Origin: Spirochaetia bacterium
GTDB taxonomy: Bacteria; Spirochaetota; Spirochaetia; Treponematales; Treponemataceae
Assembly (NCBI GenBank): GCA_022768865.1
Contig: JALELH010000030.1
Span: 27,077-91,076, forward strand
DNA: 64,000 nt
Reading direction: 5' to 3'
Positions 1 to 9,182 of this stretch are shown one piece after another. Position 1 is the first letter of the stretch; every line of letters starts with the position of its first letter. The position numbers and the translations under genes were made by a program. The notes below the pieces were generated by a model. That model saw only the letters and a list, made by a program, of their open reading frames with translations, searched no databases and was not told where the DNA came from.

Positions 1-1637
1 TTCATATCGGGCAAAAGATTTTCGTAGATTGCCTTGGATTTCTTTTGTTCTTCTATTGACGGAAGAAAATCTGATGTGCAGAAAAGGGAAATGCCGTCTG
101 CTTCTTTCCTTAATGCAGATGCAAAGTTTTTTTCATTTACTAAAAGTTCATCTGCACTTGCTCCGCTGATTATAAACCAGCCGCGAGGAGCATAGTTTAA
201 AACTTTTGCACTTTCTATCTGGTTATTTAACAAACGTCCTTCCATTTTATACAGTCTTGAAAGATCGTTTTTAATATTGCAGCGTTTATAGCCAAGAGCA
301 ATGGAAGCAACAGAAAAAACAAACATGGCACTTATGGCAATTCTGCCTGCTATTTTTTTATTATACCAGGCAGGTGTTTTTATGATTTCTGTTCCATAAA
401 TGTGCCGCTTATTTTCCGGCGGAAGTTTAACCAGAGGATAAAGACATACAACAGAAAGGAATGAACTTAAAATGCCGGACAAAGAAAACAATGACATCTG
501 CTTAAGCAATTCAAAAGGCGCAAAAAATAAGACTGCAAAACAGATTTCTGTTGAAGCAAGGGAAAGTGCAAGGCCGGAAAATAAATAATTTCTTATTTCA
601 GAGCCTGACTTAAGGGATTTGTTGGACTTCCAGTTTATAAAAAAATGAAGGCTGTAGTCTATGCAGGAGCCGATAAGGGTTGTTCCAAAGACAAGGGTAA
701 GCACATGAATCTTTCCAAAGAAAGAAATGGTAAAAAGGAAAGCCGTAAGGACAGAAACAGAAACAGAACAAAGTGAAAGAATTACAGGAACTGCTGTCCT
801 GAATACAAAAAGCAGGATTAATAAAACTGCGGCTAAGGAAACAACAGAAATTAAGGTAATTTCGCGGGAAGCGTTGGTTGAACTTTTATGGCTGTGGAAG
901 GGCGTTCCGGAAAATATAAAACGCTGTCCGTCTTTTTCATACTCCGAGCAGGCAGAAATAATTTCTGTTATTCCGTTATCCTTGCTTGCAAGGGCGGCGC
1001 CTTTTTTGCTTAAAATTCCGCGGATCATTACATACCAGCTGCCATTGTATTGCCGGGCAAGAACATTATCTTTAAGGCTTAAGGAAGTTCCTGTAGAAAC
1101 AATGGAAGAAAGATATTTTTCCATTTCCATTTCCGTAAGCAAAAAAGGGTCTTTATCTATATATTCAAGGCTGGTGTATGTAAAAGGACTGTATAGTTTT
1201 TCCAGTGCCTTTTCTGAAAAATAGGCAGCAGGATTATTTTTATCAGCATTTCCGCCATCAATTAAGTTGAAACGGTTTTCAAAAATAAATCTTTCCGTTT
1301 CATTTACAACTTCTGAATCCTGATAAAGGAAAATTGACTGAATGTTTGTGCTGTCTTTTAGTTTTTCATAAACTTTTGCTGCATTTTCTTTTGCAGAATT
1401 AAAGTCCTTATTGCAGGATAAAATAAAAACATTCTGACCAGTTGCTTCTGAAAGTTTCTTTTCTGCATCTTCCAGAAATCTGTAGGAAAAACTTTCCGGC
1501 AGCATGGTAAATAAATCTGCATCTACTTTAAGTGTCTTTTTTGAAAGAATTAAACTGAATAAAAAAAATACAACAACAGCAAAATGAAAAGCAAGCCAGA
1601 ATAATAAAAAAGACTTATTTGAAAGTTTATTTAACAT
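1..1637 (-). CDS. MMPL/RND-family exporter (partial, runs off left edge), aryl-polyene cluster type
   Basis: My reverse-strand translation from ATG at 1637 (MLNKLSNKSFLLFWLAFHFAVVVFFLFSLILSKKTLKVDADLFTMLPES...) contains 'FGTTLIGSCIDYSLHFFINW', typical of MMPL exporters. Overlaps the downstream-listed LolA-like ORF by 11 bp. Confidence 0.75.
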   Translation of the reverse strand, partial: MLNKLSNKSFLLFWLAFHFAVVVFFLFSLILSKKTLKVDADLFTMLPESFSYRFLEDAEKKLSEATGQNVFILSCNKDFNSAKENAAKVYEKLKDSTNIQSIFLYQDSEVVNETERFIFENRFNLIDGGNADKNNPAAYFSEKALEKLYSPFTYTSLEYIDKDPFLLTEMEMEKYLSSIVSTGTSLSLKDNVLARQYNGSWYVMIRGILSKKGAALASKDNGITEIISACSEYEKDGQRFIFSGTPFHSHKSSTNASREITLISVVSLAAVLLILLFVFRTAVPVILSLCSVSVSVLTAFLFTISFFGKIHVLTLVFGTTLIGSCIDYSLHFFINWKSNKSLKSGSEIRNYLFSGLALSLASTEICFAVLFFAPFELLKQMSLFSLSGILSSFLSVVCLYPLVKLPPENKRHIYGTEIIKTPAWYNKKIAGRIAISAMFVFSVASIALGYKRCNIKNDLSRLYKMEGRLLNNQIESAKVLNYAPRGWFIISGASADELLVNEKNFASALRKEADGISLFCTSDFLPSIEEQKKSKAIYENLLPDM

Positions 1638-2250
1638 CGAAGAAAGTTTTTTCATCTTCAGTAAGTTCCTCTGGATGTGTCTGGTTTATGAATTTATAAA
1701 GAACTTTATTCCCTTTTGCTTCAGTCAATTCTACAGAAATAATTTCTGTTTTTGCAGAAGAAGAATTTCCATTTAAAACAATGCTGTTCATAAAGGCTGC
1801 AACTGTTGAATCTTTTGGCTTAAGGATTACGGTCCAGTTTTCTTTTTGCGTATTGAATTCAATGTTAAATTTATCATTTAAGGCCGGAACATTATTTGAA
1901 AAAACGGCAAGCAGGGTTGAAGAAATATTCTTGAAAACTTCATTTCCGCCGGCGTTCATGATTTTTTTTGTTCCGTCTGCTGAAACCTGAATCATAAAGT
2001 CCTTGCCTAGAATCATAGTTGAAGGGAAAGGTTTTTCAGTTGCCCACAGAATTCCTGATTCACTAAAAATAAAATTCCCGCTGGATTTTAAAACCTTGCC
2101 TGTTTTAGTAATTGTCTTTTCCTGAATAAAATTCCCTTTTGTAATTTTATTTTTTGAAAGTTCAGCGCAAATGGATTCCATGGAAATATTCTGTGCAAAA
2201 GTTAAAAACGTAAAAAACAACAGGGCAAAAAAGGCTGAAACTTTTTTCAT
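1627..2250 (-). CDS. Outer-membrane lipoprotein carrier (LolA)-like protein
   Basis: Signal peptide MKKVSAFFALLFFTFLTFAQN; 'KGNFIQEKTITKTGKVLKSSGNFIFSESGILWATEKPFPSTMI' is LolA-like; position within an aryl-polyene type operon. Confidence 0.7.
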   Translation of the reverse strand: MKKVSAFFALLFFTFLTFAQNISMESICAELSKNKITKGNFIQEKTITKTGKVLKSSGNFIFSESGILWATEKPFPSTMILGKDFMIQVSADGTKKIMNAGGNEVFKNISSTLLAVFSNNVPALNDKFNIEFNTQKENWTVILKPKDSTVAAFMNSIVLNGNSSSAKTEIISVELTEAKGNKVLYKFINQTHPEELTEDEKTFFDVK

Positions 2251-2678
2251 AGGTTATTTTCCTTTATGAGTGCATTCATTTTTTTTATTAAGGTTTCCGG
2301 GCAGTTAAACATGGTTTCACCGGTAGCTTCTTTTATTACCATCTGTGTGGATTCTGCTTTTGTGCAAAGTTCACCTTTTGAATTAAAGATTTCATATTTA
2401 ACTTTCAGGCAATTTTCAAATTCTGTTATGGAAGAACGGATTCTGGCTACTTCGTTAAAATGCATGGATTTTATATAGCGCACTTTAATGTCTACAACAG
2501 GGAAAGCATATCCTTCGTCTTTCATGTTTGTGTAGTTGTATCCTATTTTATCAAGCAAGGCACAGCGGCCCACTTCCATAAAGCGGACATAATTTCCGTG
2601 ATAGGCAATATTCATTGAATCTACATCGTAAAATTCAACTTTAAATTCTTTTTCTACTGTATAAAATTCTTTTGTCAT
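2247..2678 (-). CDS. Acyl-CoA/ACP thioesterase, hotdog fold (YbgC/FadM-like)
   Basis: 'VEFYDVDSMNIAYHGNYVRFMEVGRCALLDKIGY' hotdog thioesterase motif. Confidence 0.8.
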   Translation of the reverse strand: MTKEFYTVEKEFKVEFYDVDSMNIAYHGNYVRFMEVGRCALLDKIGYNYTNMKDEGYAFPVVDIKVRYIKSMHFNEVARIRSSITEFENCLKVKYEIFNSKGELCTKAESTQMVIKEATGETMFNCPETLIKKMNALIKENNL

Positions 2679-3637
2679 TATTCCGCTCCTGTCCAGAAGT
2701 CAAAAAAGTTATACCACTGATTAGGAAACCACATGCAATATTTTTCCAACGTCATTACATATTCTTCGCAAAGCTTACTGATTTTTTCTTTGCGTTCATT
2801 CCTGCTGCAATCAGAAAAATCCACATCGCTTCTGTGCATATAGACTGCATTTACTGGATGCAGCATGACAGGATAATCCCTTAACCCGAAACAAAAATAA
2901 GTCGGGCATGCAAGAAGGGATGCAATTAAAAAAACACCGTATGGAAAATTTGCATTTTTACCGAGGAACTTTGTCGTAATAAATCTGTTGGATGAATGGG
3001 CAGAAACCCTGTCTCCTGCAACAACAACTATCTCTCCGTTTTTTATTTTTTCCTGAAGCATAATAATTGTATCCGGCGTAATGTCTGTCGGGTCCAGAGC
3101 CGTAAGTTCATAATCTGCATTTACGCTTTTCAAAGCCTTATTAAACTTTTCTGCAGATTTTATTTCCATAATGACTGTAACGGGAACAACTCTGTCTACG
3201 CCTGCCTTGCTGAAAGTTGACAGGCTTCTTAAAAGATCAGAGTTCCCTAGATGAGAAATAAACATAAGGCAGCCCTGACCTTTTTCAAGATTGTCCCAGT
3301 AGTCATCTATATCGTCGTCATTATAAAAAATATCTTCTTCGTCAATTTTTCCAATCCAGCCTGCAATGCGTTCAACAAGACAAAGGCTGAATGAAAACAA
3401 GGTTTTGTAAACGGAAATTCTATGAGGAACATGGCCGCCCGTAAAAGCACGCATCTGTTTTTGAAATCTTTTTATTTCTTTTCTTGCACGTCCTGAAAAT
3501 AAATAATAAAAAAAAGCTACAGGATAAATTATCAGGCTGACAATACAAATGGGAAAAACCTTTACAAGCCACAAAGTAATTTTAAGGGGAATATTTGTTT
3601 TTACCTGCTCTTTTTCGTTATACCATTGTTCAGACAT
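2678..3637 (-). CDS. LpxL/HtrB-type lysophospholipid acyltransferase
   Basis: 'GQGCLMFISHLGNSDLLRSL', 'VVVAGDRVSAHSSNRFITTKFLGKNANFPYGVFLIASLLACP' match the LpxL-like acyltransferases found in aryl-polyene clusters. Confidence 0.75.
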   Translation of the reverse strand: MSEQWYNEKEQVKTNIPLKITLWLVKVFPICIVSLIIYPVAFFYYLFSGRARKEIKRFQKQMRAFTGGHVPHRISVYKTLFSFSLCLVERIAGWIGKIDEEDIFYNDDDIDDYWDNLEKGQGCLMFISHLGNSDLLRSLSTFSKAGVDRVVPVTVIMEIKSAEKFNKALKSVNADYELTALDPTDITPDTIIMLQEKIKNGEIVVVAGDRVSAHSSNRFITTKFLGKNANFPYGVFLIASLLACPTYFCFGLRDYPVMLHPVNAVYMHRSDVDFSDCSRNERKEKISKLCEEYVMTLEKYCMWFPNQWYNFFDFWTGAE

Positions 3638-4388
3638 TTTTATTCAAACCTCTGTAAATTTTTCTGTAAAGCAAAACAGGCAGACGAAAAAACATTCCGA
3701 TGCACAATTTTGCATAAGTAATTGAAATATGCACATTATCCAGAACTACACGAAAATTTGAAATGCCGCCTTCAGGATAAAGAACCTTTACAGGATTCTG
3801 AATTAAAGGAATGCCTTTCCACATAAACCGCACAATTATATCGGCATCAAAACCCATGTGGCTGTCTAAAAGTGCATGATGTGCTAAAAGACTGTAATAG
3901 GGTTCAACAGGGTAAATTCTGAAACCAATAAGACAGTCTTTTACTTCATTAGACAAGGTTACGATGTGAATCCAGGTGTCTGCAATCTGCCTTGCCTTAA
4001 GCCTAGAAGAAGGAACACTTGCGTCATATTCAGGATAACTTAAAATAAGGGCATGGGGATTTTTTTCTGAAAGTTCAAGAAAATATTCAACACGGCTTAC
4101 GTCATGCTGACCGTCGGAATCAATCTGAAAAACGTGAGTTATTCCAAGTTCATGAGCTTTAAGCACGCCGTCGCTTACAGCCCTGCCCTTGCCCCCGTTC
4201 TTTTTACGCCACACAGGAACAACACAGGCATATTTTTCTGCAACCTGACTAATGTATTTTTTGTCTTCTTCTCCGTTGCCGTCATCAACAACAATAACCG
4301 GATAATTAAATTTCAAAAGTGAAGAAACAACTTTATCAAGAGTAGAACCATGCCTGTAAACAGGAATTACAAAGGCAAATTTATTCAT
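3630..4388 (-). CDS. Glycosyltransferase family 2
   Basis: 'FAFVIPVYRHGSTLDKVVSSLLKFNYPVIVVDDGNGEEDKK', 'QIDSDGQHD'. Start set to the internal ATG at 4388 (the ORF track begins at 4433). Confidence 0.85.
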   Translation of the reverse strand: MNKFAFVIPVYRHGSTLDKVVSSLLKFNYPVIVVDDGNGEEDKKYISQVAEKYACVVPVWRKKNGGKGRAVSDGVLKAHELGITHVFQIDSDGQHDVSRVEYFLELSEKNPHALILSYPEYDASVPSSRLKARQIADTWIHIVTLSNEVKDCLIGFRIYPVEPYYSLLAHHALLDSHMGFDADIIVRFMWKGIPLIQNPVKVLYPEGGISNFRVVLDNVHISITYAKLCIGMFFRLPVLLYRKIYRGLNKNV

Positions 4389-4746
4389 GGGCTGCCACCA
4401 GAAATGTTCCGGAAGAATAAATTCTATTTTCATCTAAGGCAGACCACATTTTAAAAGTAACTGACTGTTTTTCTAAATTGCACACAAGATTTAACCGGAC
4501 TTTTGCATCAGGGAGAACTGGAGCTGAGAATTTCATTCTTTTAATGGAAGAAACAGCACGGCTGACATTAAAATATTTTTTTGCAAACCGGAAAATAATT
4601 TCAAACTGTCCTACAGCAGGCAAAAGTTTAAATTGAGGAAAATGCCCGTCAAAAAAATCACATTGAGCAGGAATTAAAAATTCCAGGGTAATGGCTGATT
4701 CTTCCCGGATTATTACAATTTCATTTTCAATTGAATGGGTATTCAT
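4381..4746 (-). CDS. 3-hydroxyacyl-ACP dehydratase-like (FabZ/ApeI-like hotdog)
   Basis: 'LIPAQCDFFDGHFPQFKLLPAVGQFEIIFRFAKKYF' with FabZ-like GHF motif. Confidence 0.75.
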   Translation of the reverse strand: MNTHSIENEIVIIREESAITLEFLIPAQCDFFDGHFPQFKLLPAVGQFEIIFRFAKKYFNVSRAVSSIKRMKFSAPVLPDAKVRLNLVCNLEKQSVTFKMWSALDENRIYSSGTFLVAAHE

Positions 4747-4749
4747 AAA

Positions 4750-6750
4750 TTACGAGTCCTGCTGATTCTGGAACATGGCGGCAATTTCTTCCTTGTGCTT
4801 TTTACCCTGAACATCAACGGGAAGTTCATCCACGAAACGCCATTTTTTAGGAAGAACAACATTTTCAAAGAATTTCATAAGCCAGTCATGAAAATATCTG
4901 TTTATAAGATATTTTTCTGTGCCTTCAAATTTCTTTTTTCCTTCTGCATTTAAAACAACTGCCGCTGCAAGATACTGACGGACTTCATTGGAAAGTGCAA
5001 TAACCTTTACGTCTTTTACAAGGCCGCTTTCAAAAAGGCGATTTTCAACCTCAGTCATGGAAATGCGTTTTTCTTCTATTTTAACAATAGAATCGCTTCT
5101 GCCTTTTAAAAGGAACTTTTGTCCTTCTCCGGTAAATTCAACTAAATCTGCCGTTGCAAAACCTTCCGGATTTTTAATATATGGCGAAATAATCCTTAGG
5201 CAGCCGTCATCACCTTTCCAGACTTTTGCATTGTCAAAAGGCGTCCACACAAGTGCATCCTTTTTCTGCTGGCGGTAAGCAATGCCGCTAGTTTCTGTTG
5301 AACCATAAACTTCAAGAGGACAAAAGCCAAAAACTTTTTCTGTTGAAACTGCAAGTTCCGGGCTTACGGCTCCACCGCTTGTAAAAATCCACGGGTCATT
5401 AAATGGAAGTTTGTTTTTTGATTCAACTGTGCGCTTTAAAAATGCAGGTGTTGCAATGATTATATATTTATCATCATTTAATTTTTCAAAATCTTCTGGA
5501 AATTCAATTCTTGTTCTGCGGAAAGGAACGCCTAAAGTAAACGGAAGGCAAATGCCAAATAAAAATCCATAAATATGATGCTGGCTTACAGTTGTAACAA
5601 GACGGCGGCTTAAAAATTCTTTTGCCCACTTAGACATTACAAAAGCATTGTCTTCTTCAAATTCCTTCATGCGCTGAGATACAGCCTTTGGTTTGCCTGT
5701 TGAACCTGAAGTATACATAAAGATATTTGAATCTTCAGGGTTTATGGCAGGTGTTGTCCTTATTTCTGATTCTGACGGTTCTGCAGCATTTTCTATTACA
5801 TCCGGTATAAAAAAGGAACCTTCAATAATTTTGCCGTCTTTTTTCTGGTCTGTAAGAAATTCAGTTCCTTCTTTTTTTATTTCTGCCATAAAGGATTCTG
5901 CAATATTCTGCGTAAGATAAACTTTTTTTCCGCTCTGTAAAAGTGCAACGAAAGTTACAATAAAATACCAGTAGTCTTCGCAATGAAGAATCCAGTTTTC
6001 TGAATCAAAACCTGAAATAAATTTTCTTGCCTTAGCGGTGCAGATTAAAAAATCTTTCCAGGTTTTATATTTTCCCAAAGTATATTTTTCTTCATAACAG
6101 ACTATGTGGCTGTCATTTCTTGAATCAGCAGTGAATTTTGAAACAGGAAAAACTTTGTTCATTTTTTTATCGACCTTTTTTCTAATGATAAATTCTACGG
6201 CAAAAATCATTCCCATAATTGCATAGGAAATTCCGCCGTTATATATAGACCAGATTCTGTCGCTTGCAAAGAATGCAGTCCAAACAGAAATACTTCCATT
6301 TAAAATAAAAAAACAGCACCAGACAATGGTAACCTTACGACAATAGGATTCAACCTGCTTTTCAAATGAACTTCCCTTTATGGTTTTGTCCATTAAAGTT
6401 GCAAACCTGAAAATTATATTTGGTTCAAAAAAAAGTGTACTGCCAAAAGAAACTAAAAAAATAAGGCTTATGGCAACTGAATAAAGTTTTATGAAAATTG
6501 TTTTCTGGGTTATAAAGCAGAATAAACCACCGGCAAGAAAAAGAGCCGAAGACACTAAGGGACGCCAGCTTAAAATATTATTTTTGTTCTTATTTTTTGC
6601 AGTAGCACTTAAAAAAAATGCCGCTGCAAGAACCATTATGCAAAGAGAAAGAATCCTTACAGGCAGCCTTAATACTACAACAAAGGTAAATACCAGTATT
6701 GGATAAAGGGCTGCTACTGCATAAAATAGAATTTTCAGGAATCCGGACAA
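4750..6750 (-). CDS. AMP-dependent acyl/aryl ligase with N-terminal membrane region
   Basis: 'NIFMYTSGSTGKPKAVSQRMKEFEED' adenylation motif, 'EVYGSTETSGIAYRQ'; multiple N-terminal TM segments. Confidence 0.8.
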   Translation of the reverse strand: MSGFLKILFYAVAALYPILVFTFVVVLRLPVRILSLCIMVLAAAFFLSATAKNKNKNNILSWRPLVSSALFLAGGLFCFITQKTIFIKLYSVAISLIFLVSFGSTLFFEPNIIFRFATLMDKTIKGSSFEKQVESYCRKVTIVWCCFFILNGSISVWTAFFASDRIWSIYNGGISYAIMGMIFAVEFIIRKKVDKKMNKVFPVSKFTADSRNDSHIVCYEEKYTLGKYKTWKDFLICTAKARKFISGFDSENWILHCEDYWYFIVTFVALLQSGKKVYLTQNIAESFMAEIKKEGTEFLTDQKKDGKIIEGSFFIPDVIENAAEPSESEIRTTPAINPEDSNIFMYTSGSTGKPKAVSQRMKEFEEDNAFVMSKWAKEFLSRRLVTTVSQHHIYGFLFGICLPFTLGVPFRRTRIEFPEDFEKLNDDKYIIIATPAFLKRTVESKNKLPFNDPWIFTSGGAVSPELAVSTEKVFGFCPLEVYGSTETSGIAYRQQKKDALVWTPFDNAKVWKGDDGCLRIISPYIKNPEGFATADLVEFTGEGQKFLLKGRSDSIVKIEEKRISMTEVENRLFESGLVKDVKVIALSNEVRQYLAAAVVLNAEGKKKFEGTEKYLINRYFHDWLMKFFENVVLPKKWRFVDELPVDVQGKKHKEEIAAMFQNQQDS

Positions 6751-6760
6751 ATGTTATTCC

Positions 6761-7012
6761 TTAAGCCCACACTTTAGCAAGGGCATCTACAACATCCTGA
6801 ACAGTTTTAACTTCCTTAAAAATAGAAGCATCAATTGCAGGCTTTCCTTCCGGAGTGTATTCCTTCATTTTTACAACAAGGTCAATGGCATCTATTGAAT
6901 CTAAATCCAGGTCATCTCCAAGGAGTGCATCCGGAGTAATATCATCTGCTTCAATTTCAAAAACTGAAACAAGTATATTTTTTAGCTTTTCAAAAATTTC
7001 GTCTTTTGACAT
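6761..7012 (-). CDS. Acyl carrier protein
   Basis: 'ALLGDDLDLDSIDAIDLVVKMKE' phosphopantetheine DSI motif. Confidence 0.9.
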   Translation of the reverse strand: MSKDEIFEKLKNILVSVFEIEADDITPDALLGDDLDLDSIDAIDLVVKMKEYTPEGKPAIDASIFKEVKTVQDVVDALAKVWA

Positions 7013-7062
7013 TTTATTCCCCTATTAAAAACTAACTTTCAGATTAGCTTTGTGTTTTAAGT

Positions 7063-7329
7063 TCAGTTTGACTTTGCACGTTCTGAAGTAATATATTCGG
7101 CAAGGGAATTTACAGAAGCAAAAACTTTTTTTGTATCTTCACCTTCTGTAGCAAATTTAATGCCAAATTTTTTCTTAAGGGCAACGCCAAGTTCAAGGGC
7201 ATCAATTGAATCAAGTCCAAGACCTTCATTAAACAAAGGTGCATCATCCACAATATTTTCAGGTTTAATGTCTTCTAGCTGAAGGGAAGAAATAATTACT
7301 TCCTTTATTTCCTGTTTCAATTCGTCCAT
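7063..7329 (-). CDS. Acyl carrier protein (second copy)
   Basis: 'LFNEGLGLDSIDALELGVALKKKFG' phosphopantetheine DSI motif. Confidence 0.9.
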   Translation of the reverse strand: MDELKQEIKEVIISSLQLEDIKPENIVDDAPLFNEGLGLDSIDALELGVALKKKFGIKFATEGEDTKKVFASVNSLAEYITSERAKSN

Positions 7330-7419
7330 GAAAAAATCTCCATATATAAATAACTGTTTTATTAGTATACAGTAGAAACGAATTCAGATTCAATATAAAA
7401 TGCTTTTTACGAGGAAATT

Positions 7420-8535
7420 ATGGACAAATCCAGATATTCATTTGACAAGTATAAAGAGGATAATATCCGTGCCATTGACGCACGTTTTGAAGCACAAAAA
7501 ATTGCCTTTGCGCCAATGACATTTCAGGCCATAAGGGCAATGATTGAACTTGGACTTTTAACTCTAATTGAAGACGCAGGTGACGATGGTATTTCTATTG
7601 CGGAACTTTCAGAAAAATCAGGCATTTCAAATTATGGTGTAAGCGTTCTTTGCGAAATGGCACTTGGCATGAACGTAATCAGAATTACAAAAGATTCTAC
7701 ATGTCAGAAAGATGAAAAATACACTTTGGGAAAAACCGGCTGGTTTTTGCTTAACGACACACTTACAAAGGTAAACTTTAATTTTACAAATGACATTTGC
7801 TACAAAGGTGCATTTAAGCTTAAGGAATCAATTGTAAATGGCAAGCCGGAAGGTTTAAAAGAATTTTCAGACAAGTGGACTGTAATCTACGAAGGACTTT
7901 CCAGGCTTGATGAACGTTCAAAAAAATCCTGGTTTGAATTTGATCATTTTTATTCTGACGTCGCTTTCCCAGTTGCACTCCCTGTAGTTTTTGGGAACAA
8001 GCCACCGGCAACTTTAGTAGACATTGGCGGAAATACAGCAAAGTGGTCCATTGCATGCTGTAAATACAATCCGGATGTAAAAGTTACCATTGTTGATTTA
8101 CCAGGACAGACGGCAGTTGCAGAAAAGAATGCTGCTGCAGCAGGTTTTGCATCCAGAATAAATACATGCAGCGGAAATGTTCTTGATGAAAATACAAAAT
8201 TACCGGCAAATGCAGATGCTTACTGGATGAGCCAGTTTTTAGACTGCTTTAGCCTTAAGCAGGTTACTAAAATTGCTAAAAAGATTTTTGAAGCAGCTTC
8301 AGACAATTCTAAGATTTATGTTCTTGAGCCGCTCTGGGATAAACAGCAGTTTGAAGGCAACGCATATTCCGTTATGGCAACATCCCTTTATTTTACCTGC
8401 ATGGCAAACGGCAACAGCAAAATGTATCGTTTTGAAGAACTAAGGGATGCAATTGAGGCTGCAGGCTTCCGCTTAAAAGATGCACACCATAATTTAGGAA
8501 GCAATGCATACTCTTTACTGGAGTTTGGTAAATAA
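7420..8535 (+). CDS. SAM-dependent methyltransferase (hydroxyindole-O-methyltransferase-like fold)
   Basis: 'TLVDIGGNTAKWSIACCKYNPDVKVTIVDLPGQTAVAEKNAA' SAM-binding motif; N-terminal winged-helix dimerisation-like region. Confidence 0.8.
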   Translation: MDKSRYSFDKYKEDNIRAIDARFEAQKIAFAPMTFQAIRAMIELGLLTLIEDAGDDGISIAELSEKSGISNYGVSVLCEMALGMNVIRITKDSTCQKDEKYTLGKTGWFLLNDTLTKVNFNFTNDICYKGAFKLKESIVNGKPEGLKEFSDKWTVIYEGLSRLDERSKKSWFEFDHFYSDVAFPVALPVVFGNKPPATLVDIGGNTAKWSIACCKYNPDVKVTIVDLPGQTAVAEKNAAAAGFASRINTCSGNVLDENTKLPANADAYWMSQFLDCFSLKQVTKIAKKIFEAASDNSKIYVLEPLWDKQQFEGNAYSVMATSLYFTCMANGNSKMYRFEELRDAIEAAGFRLKDAHHNLGSNAYSLLEFGK

Positions 8536-9173
8536 TGAAATTCTACATTAATGCTGTAAAATCATGGGCACCTGGAATTGAAAATGGTTTGGATTCAATT
8601 GTAAATGAAAAAATTTCTCCAAAAATTGAATTTACAGATCCGCTTTTCAGAAGAAGATTCAGTCAGATTACAAAGATGACCATTCAGGTCGTTCATGATG
8701 TAGTTGAAGAAATCCCGAAAGCAAGGAATTTTAAAATACTTTTTACGTCTTTTCGCGGAGAAATTGAAAGGGAATTTGCCATTGATAAAATGCTCATAGA
8801 CGATAAAATGATTTTGCCGGCAGCATTTTCCCTTTCTGTATTTAACACTCCCATTGCAGCCGCTACCATTGCATTAAAGATGAAGGGCGGCTATAGCGTA
8901 ATTTATCCGTCACAGTGCAATTTCAAAGATGCACTTATGTCGGCGGCAGCAAGTGTTTTAAGTGGTGATGAAAAGGAAATTCTTTTTGTTTATGCAGATG
9001 AAAAAATTCCTGATGACTACAAGGAAACTTTACAAAACTACAATTGCAATGCATCACTTCTGCCCCTTGCCTTTGCCTGTATTCTTTCAAAAGATAAAAA
9101 AGATGATTCACTTGAACTTGATACAGACACACTTGCAGATACACCTCTGGAATTTTTAAAAACTACGCTTTAG
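8535..9173 (+). CDS. Beta-ketoacyl synthase N-terminal-like protein (ketoacyl-synt_2 type)
   Basis: 'SWAPGIENG...SFRGEIEREFAIDKMLIDDKMILPAAFSLSVFNTPIAAATIALKMKGGYSVIYPSQCNFKDALMSAAASVLSGDEKEILFVYADE' resembles the small KS-like proteins of aryl-polyene clusters. Confidence 0.65.
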   Translation: MKFYINAVKSWAPGIENGLDSIVNEKISPKIEFTDPLFRRRFSQITKMTIQVVHDVVEEIPKARNFKILFTSFRGEIEREFAIDKMLIDDKMILPAAFSLSVFNTPIAAATIALKMKGGYSVIYPSQCNFKDALMSAAASVLSGDEKEILFVYADEKIPDDYKETLQNYNCNASLLPLAFACILSKDKKDDSLELDTDTLADTPLEFLKTTL

Positions 9174-9182
9174 GAAATTTTA

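Noticed and set aside
727-1224. 165-aa ORF on + strand at the left edge
   Set aside because: Antisense to the MMPL exporter reading frame on the minus strand, which gives a coherent membrane protein; composition looks like an antisense artefact.
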